Of a DNA stretch of 11,419 nucleotides, positions 1-4,387 are shown one piece after another. Both the position numbers and the translations under genes were made by a program. A model generated the notes under the pieces. The model worked only from the letters and a program-made list of their open reading frames with translations, was not told the DNA's origin and did not search any database. Source of the DNA: CAZCCC01 sp964535715 (lineage in GTDB: Bacteria; Patescibacteriota; Patescibacteriia; Buchananbacterales; UBA6539); assembly GCA_964535715.1 (NCBI GenBank), contig CAZHUO010000035.1:1-11419 (forward strand), read 5' to 3'. Within the stretch, counting starts at the first letter, position 1. Each line of letters opens with the position of its first letter.

Positions 1-9
1 GTATCATCA

Positions 10-76
10 TTGGCGCTTAGCGCCAAATATGTTGCGTTAGATTCTGGACTCAAACCTATATTCGTCAACATATTTG
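10..76. repeat. Two inverted repeats ahead of the first ORF
   Basis: Two separate inverted repeats lie together. TTGGCGC (10-16) faces GCGCCAA (20-26) across a 3-nt loop, making a compact GC-containing hairpin. CAAATATGTTG (24-34) is a perfect 11-bp match to CAACATATTTG (66-76) across 31 nt. They share bases 24-26, so both cannot fold fully at once. No T-tract follows the hairpin, so it does not look like an intrinsic terminator. The function is unknown; it may be a regulatory site or coincidence. Confidence 0.3.
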
Positions 77-526
77 CTCGGTGGCGGAGATATTGGCAGA
101 TTTAATTATTTGACCGTGGAAGGCAAATGCTGCGAATTAACAGAAGAAAATATAAAGTTTCTGTTTGCGCCAATAAAAAATGCAGAAAAAGCAAAAGAAT
201 ATTATCTATTCAACAAAAAACTGGTAGGTGGTTATAGTGAAAGTAAATCAATAATATTTTCTGAAGCGGATTATAATTTTGCCTTTAAAGCCGGGCAAGA
301 TTGCGATATGGACTGCAGTCAAAAAGACCAGGAAATGCAAAAAAAATACATTACGACTATTAAAAAAAACAATAATGGCTTTTTAATGGAGATAGTTTAT
401 TTTACCATAATGTATGACGGCGGATTTTTTAAAAAAGATGTCCAAATCAAAACAAATGGGGATATTAATGAGTTAAGCGAAAAAAAGATTGGCAATTGCC
501 AATGTAAAGATTATTTATTATTTTAA
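74..526 (+). CDS. Hypothetical protein with six cysteines, 5' end uncertain
   Basis: I do not recognise this 150-residue protein. It is hydrophilic and lysine-rich, with cysteines at 19, 20, 77, 81, 142 and 144, and ends in an NCQCKDYLLF tail, which suggests either disulfide bonding or metal binding. There is no membrane segment or signal peptide in the readable frame. The frame is open back to a TAG at 38-40, but it has no ATG: the only plausible initiator is TTG at 74, with no Shine-Dalgarno. Sequence between 41 and 74 also reads as plausible protein, so the true N-terminus (perhaps a signal peptide) may have been lost by a frameshift or lie beyond the window. Treat it as a real coding stretch with an unresolved start, possibly a degraded gene. 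Confidence 0.5.
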   Translation: MLGGGDIGRFNYLTVEGKCCELTEENIKFLFAPIKNAEKAKEYYLFNKKLVGGYSESKSIIFSEADYNFAFKAGQDCDMDCSQKDQEMQKKYITTIKKNNNGFLMEIVYFTIMYDGGFFKKDVQIKTNGDINELSEKKIGNCQCKDYLLF

Positions 527-564
527 TATGAAATATAAAATAATTATTTATAAATTTTAAAAGT

Positions 565-963
565 ATGTTTACAAAACTCTATCTAATCGCCCTGCCGGTT
601 TTCTTTGCCATTGATATGGTCTGGCTGGGATTGGTGGCGAAAAATTTTTATGCCAAGCAAATCGGTTTTTTAATGAAAACCAATATCAACTGGCCGGCGG
701 CAATTATTTTTTATCTGCTTTTTATCGTCGGCTTGGTGGTTTTTGTAATCAGCCCATCACTTGAAAAAAAATCCTTAATACACTTGTTTTTTTTGGGAGC
801 ACTGTTTGGCTTGATCACTTATGCGACTTACGACCTTACCAACTTGGCAACTATTAAAGATTGGCCGCTTCTAGTTACCATTATTGACTTAATTTGGGGA
901 ATGGTTTTATCGGTTTTGGTTTCATCTATTACTTATTTAATCGCCATCAGAATCGGCTTATGA
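565..963 (+). CDS. DUF2177 family integral membrane protein
   Basis: This is a 132-residue protein with four predicted membrane helices (about 4-24, 44-63, 71-90 and 102-128), the usual size and topology of the DUF2177 family. Family-type motifs are visible: DMVWLG in helix 1 (17-22), NWPAA (42-46), the signature FGLITYATYDLTNLAT (81-96), and DLIWG (108-112). The biochemical role of DUF2177 is not known. From memory, family members are often encoded beside DUF1295 and fatty-acid-modifying genes, which fits the next gene and hints at a membrane-lipid role. Its TGA stop overlaps the next ATG (ATGA at 960-963), implying translational coupling. No clear ribosome binding site precedes the ATG. Confidence 0.85.
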   Translation: MFTKLYLIALPVFFAIDMVWLGLVAKNFYAKQIGFLMKTNINWPAAIIFYLLFIVGLVVFVISPSLEKKSLIHLFFLGALFGLITYATYDLTNLATIKDWPLLVTIIDLIWGMVLSVLVSSITYLIAIRIGL

Positions 964-1727
964 TTTATTATCTTTCTTTAGCTTTTGTCCTCTTTGTTTA
1001 CATGTCGGCTTGGTTTTTAGTTTCCTTAATAAAAAAAAGAAACGATGTTGCCGATATTGCATGGGGACTGGGATTTATTTTGCTTGCATGGACTTCTTTT
1101 TTGCTTTCCGGCCTAAATACCGCTAGGGGAATTTTAGTTTGTTTTTTAGTTACTATATGGGGAATAAGGCTTGCTTTTCATATATATTCTAGAAACAAGG
1201 GAAAAAAAGAAGATTACCGATATATGGCCTGGCGCAAAGAATGGGGTAAATGGTTTTATTTGAGATCATACTTTCAAGTCTACCTCTTGCAGGGATTATT
1301 CCTATATATAATTTCATTTTCTTTTATTCAGATAAACAAAGCAAACAATTTCTCCTTGAATTTTTTAGATGCAATTGGAGTTTTAGTTTGGTTTTTTGGC
1401 TTTATTTTTGAATCAATCGGCGATTCTCAGCTTAAAAAATTTATTAGTAATCAAAGCAACAAAGGAAAAATAATCCAAAGCGGCCTTTGGCAATATACCC
1501 GACACCCAAATTATTTTGGCGAAGTCACTCAATGGTGGGGGATTTGGCTTATTGCATTAAGTGTTTCAAATAGCTTTATTGCAATAATTAGTCCGCTATT
1601 GATTACTTTTTTAATTCTAAAAGTATCCGGTATTCCCATGCTTGAAAAAAAGATGCAAGATAATTTGGAGTTTATTGAATATAAAAAAAAGACCAGCACT
1701 TTTATTCCATGGTTTCCAAAAAAATAA
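960..1727 (+). CDS. DUF1295 (steroid 5-alpha-reductase-like) membrane enzyme
   Basis: This is a 255-residue polytopic membrane protein of the DUF1295 family, whose fold is related to 3-oxo-5-alpha-steroid 4-dehydrogenases and isoprenylcysteine methyltransferases. Diagnostic features are NDVADIAWGLGF near helix 2 (28-39), the cofactor-site motif QYTRHPNYFGE (178-188) followed by WWGIW, and the family tail SGIPMLEKKM...EYKKKTSTFIPWFPK. The length is normal for the family. I chose the ATG at 960 because it overlaps the preceding stop (ATGA) and gives a family-like N-terminus; a longer reading from 894 would overlap DUF2177 extensively. It probably reduces or alkylates a lipid or isoprenoid substrate in the membrane, but the substrate is unknown. 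The stop is separated from the next ATG by one base. Confidence 0.9.
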   Translation: MIYYLSLAFVLFVYMSAWFLVSLIKKRNDVADIAWGLGFILLAWTSFLLSGLNTARGILVCFLVTIWGIRLAFHIYSRNKGKKEDYRYMAWRKEWGKWFYLRSYFQVYLLQGLFLYIISFSFIQINKANNFSLNFLDAIGVLVWFFGFIFESIGDSQLKKFISNQSNKGKIIQSGLWQYTRHPNYFGEVTQWWGIWLIALSVSNSFIAIISPLLITFLILKVSGIPMLEKKMQDNLEFIEYKKKTSTFIPWFPKK

Positions 1728-1728
1728 T

Positions 1729-2079
1729 ATGAAAAAACCAATTATAAGTAAATTCAATGAATTACCAAAAACAAAAGTTGCCTGGTGGGCAATGGGGCTT
1801 GGCTTAACCATGATTTTCAGCGGTCCAATAATGGGTATATTTGCCGCTGTTATCCGTCCGTTAATTGACATTACTATTAATGAAAATGTCGGCAGTCTGA
1901 TTGGATTTGGCTTAATTCCGATTTTATTTATTCTGCTTATATCCGCTTTAGTCTGCAGTATTTTGGCTTTTAAAAGAGGCGAGCGTTCATGGTCGATGTG
2001 GGTCGGTTTAATTCCGTCAATTTTAGCCTGCACTTTTTGGGTTTTTATGATAGTTGGCGAATTTTTTTTTCCCCATTAA
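1729..2079 (+). CDS. Small three-helix membrane protein, unknown family
   Basis: This is a 116-residue protein with three predicted membrane segments (about 18-42, 55-81 and 88-110), a basic loop FKRGERSW between helices 2 and 3, and a short extracytoplasmic tail GEFFFPH. I recognise this overall style, including a terminal GE-hydrophobic-PH, from small uncharacterised bacterial membrane proteins but cannot assign a function. The start at 1729 is preferred over an upstream in-frame ATG at 1642 because it sits one base after the DUF1295 stop in the TAATATG arrangement seen at other starts here. It is the last gene of a three-gene set, and a terminator begins about 30 bases after its stop. Confidence 0.75.
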   Translation: MKKPIISKFNELPKTKVAWWAMGLGLTMIFSGPIMGIFAAVIRPLIDITINENVGSLIGFGLIPILFILLISALVCSILAFKRGERSWSMWVGLIPSILACTFWVFMIVGEFFFPH

Positions 2080-2111
2080 TTTATTTAAAATAAAATTTAT
2101 TGAATGGGGAA
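2069..2111 (+). promoter_or_regulatory. Alternative stem overlapping stop codon and terminator arm
   Basis: TTCCCCATT (2069-2077) is perfectly complementary to AATGGGGAA (2103-2111). The left arm covers the last codons and first base of the TAA of the preceding gene; the right arm overlaps the left arm of the terminator at 2108-2113. The two hairpins are mutually exclusive. A ribosome finishing the upstream gene would mask the left arm and favour the terminator. Any regulatory role is inference. Confidence 0.35.
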
Positions 2112-2130
2112 TAGAAATATTCCTTTTTTA
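2106..2130 (+). terminator. Intrinsic terminator with GAAA tetraloop
   Basis: The stem GGAATA (2108-2113) pairs with TATTCC (2118-2123) around a GAAA loop (GNRA class). It can be extended by G-T pairs and is followed at once by six T residues (2124-2129). It lies 28 bases after the stop of the three-gene membrane cluster and ends that transcription unit. Confidence 0.7.
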
Positions 2131-2180
2131 TATTAATTTAGAAAAATAATTTTAATACTAGCATTGATATTCTATTTAAA

Positions 2181-2222
2181 AAAACGCGTTTTCACCTTAT
2201 ACGAATATTAAGCTGTGGATAA
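2181..2222 (+). promoter_or_regulatory. Palindrome and DnaA-box-like 9-mer upstream of promoter
   Basis: AAAACGCGTTTT (2181-2192) is a perfect 12-bp palindrome. TGTGGATAA (2214-2222) is the exact reverse complement of the consensus DnaA box TTATCCACA and ends six bases before the -35 hexamer at 2228. A single box does not make an origin; it could be a DnaA-responsive promoter site or chance. The intergenic region 2131-2289 otherwise contains only the promoter and inverted repeat listed separately. Confidence 0.3.
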
Positions 2223-2227
2223 AAAAC

Positions 2228-2259
2228 TTGACACTAATGTTAGAAATATATAACATAAT
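2228..2259 (+). promoter_or_regulatory. Promoter for the DUF2178-like/Xre module
   Basis: A perfect -35 hexamer TTGACA lies at 2228-2233. The -10 is ambiguous within TATAACATAAT (2249-2259): TATAAC gives a 15-bp spacer, TAACAT 17 bp and CATAAT 20 bp. Transcription would begin around 2260-2266, leaving a leader of about 25 nt without a Shine-Dalgarno. The left arm of the 12-bp inverted repeat lies in the spacer. Confidence 0.55.
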
Positions 2260-2283
2260 AGTATAGTTAATTATTTCTAACAT
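2237..2283. promoter_or_regulatory. Perfect 12-bp inverted repeat, candidate operator
   Basis: ATGTTAGAAATA (2237-2248) is the exact reverse complement of TATTTCTAACAT (2272-2283), with 23 nt between the arms and 35 bp between equivalent points. The left arm lies between the -35 and -10 elements; the right arm ends six bases before the ATG at 2290. A repressor bound here would block RNA polymerase. The small Xre protein encoded two genes down (2843-3055) is the obvious candidate, acting as an autorepressor; that link is inference. Confidence 0.55.
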
Positions 2284-2289
2284 AAATAT

Positions 2290-2835
2290 ATGACTCTAAA
2301 ACAGTACCAAATAGCCAAATTAGTCATTGTGATTATCTTGGCAATAATATTCAGTCAAGCCCTGATTTATAAAAATTATCTGATCCCGCTTGGCGCCGTA
2401 ATAATTTTAAGCCTGATTTTATTTTTTATGCGCAGTAAAGTAAAAGAAGTGATCAATGACGAGCGTGACTGGCAAACCGCGGGCAAAGCCGCCGGCTACG
2501 CCATTCAAATTTATTCTTGGTTTGCTGTAATCGTAATGCTTATTTTATACAGCCAACACGACTTAAACCCGTCTTATCTGCCAATTGCCGCCACGTTGGC
2601 ATATTCCACCTGTTTTTTAATGTTTTTATACGCTTTAATTTACCGTTACTACAATAAACTTTGCTATTTGGATAAAAAGGTGATATATATTGCAATAATA
2701 ATTTTAATCATGGTGTTAATGGCGGTCTTTGGGCTGCGTTTGTTTTCCGGCGAAGATGATTGGATTTGTCAAAATGGTCAATGGTTTAAACACGGCAATC
2801 CTGATTTTCCGGCGCCAACCGTTGAATGTAAGTAA
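2290..2835 (+). CDS. DUF2178-like membrane protein with extracellular Cys tail
   Basis: This 181-residue protein has five predicted helices (about 10-27, 31-48, 71-88, 97-118 and 131-152). The cytoplasmic loop after helix 2 contains NDERDW (56-61), the charged signature typical of DUF2178-type membrane proteins. By the positive-inside rule the N-terminus is cytoplasmic. The roughly 29-residue tail, with WICQNGQWFKHGN and two cysteines (160 and 180), is therefore outside, where a disulfide is possible. The molecular role is unknown. The gene starts the module with an Xre-type regulator seven bases downstream, an arrangement I recall for small membrane proteins with COG1476-like regulators. It is preceded by a strong -35 element and a perfect inverted repeat. 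The assignment to DUF2178 rests on motif and topology only. Confidence 0.7.
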   Translation: MTLKQYQIAKLVIVIILAIIFSQALIYKNYLIPLGAVIILSLILFFMRSKVKEVINDERDWQTAGKAAGYAIQIYSWFAVIVMLILYSQHDLNPSYLPIAATLAYSTCFLMFLYALIYRYYNKLCYLDKKVIYIAIIILIMVLMAVFGLRLFSGEDDWICQNGQWFKHGNPDFPAPTVECK

Positions 2836-2842
2836 CTGATAT

Positions 2843-3055
2843 ATGAAAAATAAAATAAAAGAACTAAGGCTAAAATACAATTTAACTCAAGACGAACTTG
2901 CCAGGCGCGTCGGGGTTAGGCGGGAAACAATTGTTTTTTTGGAGCAAGGAAAATATAATCCTTCACTGCAGCTAGCCCACGATGTAGCCATTGCTTTAAA
3001 AACCTCGATTGACAGCCTTTTTGATTTTATTGACAATTTAGCCAAAAAGGATTAA
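2843..3055 (+). CDS. Small Xre/Cro-CI family HTH transcriptional regulator
   Basis: This 70-residue protein is almost entirely one Xre-type DNA-binding domain. LTQDELARRVGVRRETIVFL (14-33) forms the helix-turn-helix, followed by the conserved EQGKYNPS (34-41) and the fourth-helix region LAHDVAIALKTSIDSLFDF. Its size matches compact COG1476-like regulators that lack a sensing domain. It starts seven bases after the membrane-protein stop and is presumably cotranscribed. It probably binds the 12-bp inverted repeat at 2237-2283 and represses its own operon, with the membrane protein as possible signal input or antagonist. DNA binding is well supported by the family; the target and partner are inferred. 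Confidence 0.9.
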   Translation: MKNKIKELRLKYNLTQDELARRVGVRRETIVFLEQGKYNPSLQLAHDVAIALKTSIDSLFDFIDNLAKKD

Positions 3056-3085
3056 ACTTAAAGTACAAGGTTAATAGCAAATTAA

Positions 3086-3259
3086 ATGAAAACAAGCAAT
3101 AAAATAAAAAAGACCGGGGTTAGAAAGTTCATAACCGGCGAATCAAGGTATTGCCAGAAGTGCGGTCAGGAATCGTATGAGTTGTTTGAAATTATGCAGG
3201 GCGACAAAATCAAAAATAAATTGCAGTACTGTAAAAAATGTTTTGAGAGCTGCAAATAA
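3086..3259 (+). CDS. 57-residue zinc-ribbon protein
   Basis: This short gene encodes 57 residues. It has a basic N-terminus (MKTSNKIKKTGVRKF), then two CxxC knuckles: Cys23-x2-Cys26 (YCQKCG) and Cys49-x2-Cys52 (YCKKCF), 22 residues apart, plus a final Cys56. This is the pattern of a small zinc ribbon with four metal ligands, and a nucleic-acid-binding or protein-binding role is likely but unproven. It lies 30 bases after the Xre gene and just before a strong terminator, so it probably belongs to the same transcript. The ATG at 3086 has no Shine-Dalgarno. The ordered cysteine pairs and codon usage like its neighbours argue against a chance ORF. Confidence 0.7.
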   Translation: MKTSNKIKKTGVRKFITGESRYCQKCGQESYELFEIMQGDKIKNKLQYCKKCFESCK

Positions 3260-3283
3260 ATTATATTATGTCTTGTTGTAATT

Positions 3284-3308
3284 CCGGCCTATTGCCGGTT
3301 TTTATTTT
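3284..3308 (+). terminator. Strong intrinsic terminator
   Basis: CCGGC (3284-3288) pairs with GCCGG (3294-3298) around CTATT, followed by TTTTTATTTT (3299-3308). It is the most GC-rich hairpin between genes in this window and has a proper T-tract. It ends the DUF2178-like/Xre/zinc-ribbon unit 24 bases after its last stop. Confidence 0.85.
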
Positions 3309-3321
3309 AAATTGCAAATTT

Positions 3322-3327
3322 TATAAT
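3322..3327 (+). promoter_or_regulatory. Candidate -10 element for greA-like gene
   Basis: A perfect TATAAT lies 42 bases before the ATG at 3370. A -35 at 17-bp spacing would fall on TTTTTA (3299-3304), inside the T-tract of the preceding terminator, and is a poor match. Placement after a terminator and before an isolated gene makes a promoter likely here, but the element is weakly supported. Confidence 0.4.
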
Positions 3328-3369
3328 ATTTACAAATTAACAAATAAATGCGAAAATTAAAATAATTTA

Positions 3370-3870
3370 ATGCGAGTGCCAATAAGAAAACCGGGTAAAT
3401 ATACCCATTTAAAAACCGATCCTCATTTTACTGAGGCTAAGCTTGATGAGCTTAAAGCTGAATTTGAAAAATTGAAAAAAATCGTTCAGCCGAAACTGGC
3501 CAATGAAGTCAGGCGGTTAGCTGAGCTTGGCGATTTGTCCGAAAACGCGGCCTACCAAATAGCCAAAGGCAAGCTTAGAGGTGTAAATCAAAGAATAATT
3601 GACTTGGAAAATGACATCGGTAAGGCCATTATTATCAAGCCGACCGAAAATTCCGGTACAGTAAAGCTTGGCAGTAAAGTGACGCTTGAAATTTCCGGCA
3701 AAAAAAGCACATATTTGATTTTAGGCTCGCTAGAAACCGACCCAGCAAAAGGTGTGATTTCTCATAATTCACCGATAGGTTTTGCAATTATGGGCAAGCC
3801 TTTGGGAAGTGAAACAAAAATTAAATTAAATAGCAGGGAAGTAATTTGTAAAATAATTAACATTGAATAA
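3370..3870 (+). CDS. greA: GreA/GreB-family transcription elongation factor
   Basis: This 166-residue protein has both Gre domains. An N-terminal coiled-coil hairpin (about 20-85) carries the tip motif GDLSENAAY (54-62), whose acidic residues Asp55 and Glu58 would coordinate the catalytic Mg2+ in the RNA polymerase secondary channel. The C-terminal FKBP-like domain (about 95-166) shows ILGSLETDP, a GVISHNSPIG segment and AIMGKPLGSE. It would rescue backtracked RNA polymerase by stimulating transcript cleavage. Its length is close to the usual 158. About 20 extra N-terminal residues precede the coiled coil. It has its own candidate -10 upstream and is followed by a membrane-protein gene after one base. 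The family is certain; GreA rather than GreB or a paralogue is inferred. Confidence 0.92.
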   Translation: MRVPIRKPGKYTHLKTDPHFTEAKLDELKAEFEKLKKIVQPKLANEVRRLAELGDLSENAAYQIAKGKLRGVNQRIIDLENDIGKAIIIKPTENSGTVKLGSKVTLEISGKKSTYLILGSLETDPAKGVISHNSPIGFAIMGKPLGSETKIKLNSREVICKIINIE

Positions 3871-3871
3871 T

Positions 3872-4273
3872 ATGAGATTTTTATTGAGAATAATAAACCG
3901 CTTTTTTGTTTTTTTGGGGGTAATTTTTTTAATTTTTATCGTGGTTTTAATTTATCTGTTTGTTGCCGATCCTTTTGAGCTTAAGCCGATTTTAAAAATG
4001 ATTAATCTTGATGTAATTTCAAAAAATCTAAAATCATCAGATCAATCTGCCACTTCAACTGAAACAAATATTGATAAAAATCCGCTTCTAAATTCCGAGC
4101 AGGAAAATAACTTAAGTTCGTTTGGCATTGATCCTTCGGCCTTACCTAAGGAAATCACCCCGGAAATGGAAAAATGCTTTCGCGATAATTTGGGAAACGA
4201 AAAAGTCGATCAGATAATAAAATCAGGCCAGCCGGACATGTCTGATTTTTTCAAGGCTAGATCCTGTCTTTAA
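3872..4273 (+). CDS. Single-pass membrane protein with conserved-looking Cys tail
   Basis: This 133-residue protein has a basic N-terminus and one hydrophobic helix (about 11-31), then a Ser/Thr/Asn-rich linker (50-90) and a compact C-terminal segment with ITPEMEKCFRDNLG, a helix VDQIIKSG, then SDFFKARSCL. Cys102 and Cys132 flank this segment and could form a disulfide in a small helical hairpin outside the membrane. I recall comparable tails in uncharacterised Patescibacteria proteins but know no function. I prefer the ATG at 3872 over the TTG at 3863 because it sits one base after the Gre stop in the TAATATG context. It may be cotranscribed with the Gre gene. Confidence 0.7.
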   Translation: MRFLLRIINRFFVFLGVIFLIFIVVLIYLFVADPFELKPILKMINLDVISKNLKSSDQSATSTETNIDKNPLLNSEQENNLSSFGIDPSALPKEITPEMEKCFRDNLGNEKVDQIIKSGQPDMSDFFKARSCL

Positions 4274-4287
4274 GTATAAAAAATAGC

Positions 4288-4318
4288 TCTTAAATTTAAG
4301 ATAATTTTGTAATTATCT
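4288..4318. promoter_or_regulatory. Overlapping palindromes upstream of pil promoter
   Basis: TCTTAAATTTAAGA (4288-4301) is a perfect 14-bp palindrome. It overlaps the hairpin AGATAATT (4299-4306)/AATTATCT (4311-4318), which has a TTGT loop and is followed by ATTTT. The second could be a weak AT-rich terminator for the upstream gene. Both end just before the -35 of the pilus promoter, so an operator is equally possible. Confidence 0.4.
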
Positions 4319-4321
4319 ATT

Positions 4322-4350
4322 TTGACTTTATTGAGCAATTATGGTATTGT
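4322..4350 (+). promoter_or_regulatory. Promoter of the type IV pilus operon
   Basis: The -35 is TTGACT (4322-4327), with a 17-bp spacer and a -10 of TATTGT (4345-4350) preceded by TGG, an extended -10. Transcription would start near 4357, giving a leader of about 30 nt before the pilB ATG at 4388. The element combination and position make this the best sigma-70-type promoter in the window. Confidence 0.65.
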
Positions 4351-4387
4351 TTCTTTTACTAAATTATTATAATTTATATTGATTAAT

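Noticed and set aside
1..105. Open frame from base 1 to a TAA at 103-105 as a separate partial gene
   Set aside because: Only 34 codons, no recognisable motif, and it overlaps the better-supported ORF from 74; kept only as a possible frameshift remark.
1617..2033. Minus-strand frame opposite the small membrane protein
   Set aside because: Overlaps two well-supported + strand genes, no family resemblance, low-complexity composition from the antisense of hydrophobic codons.
2181..2222. Origin of replication
   Set aside because: Only one consensus DnaA box and no box cluster or neighbouring dnaA/dnaN; insufficient.
2843..3055. Antitoxin of a toxin-antitoxin pair
   Set aside because: The partner is a five-helix DUF2178-like membrane protein, and no toxin-type domain (RelE, HipA, HigB) is present beside the Xre gene.
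3268..3360. 30-residue ORF MSCCNSGLLPV... after the zinc-ribbon gene
   Set aside because: It runs straight through the strong terminator and the -10 of the next gene; no conserved pattern.
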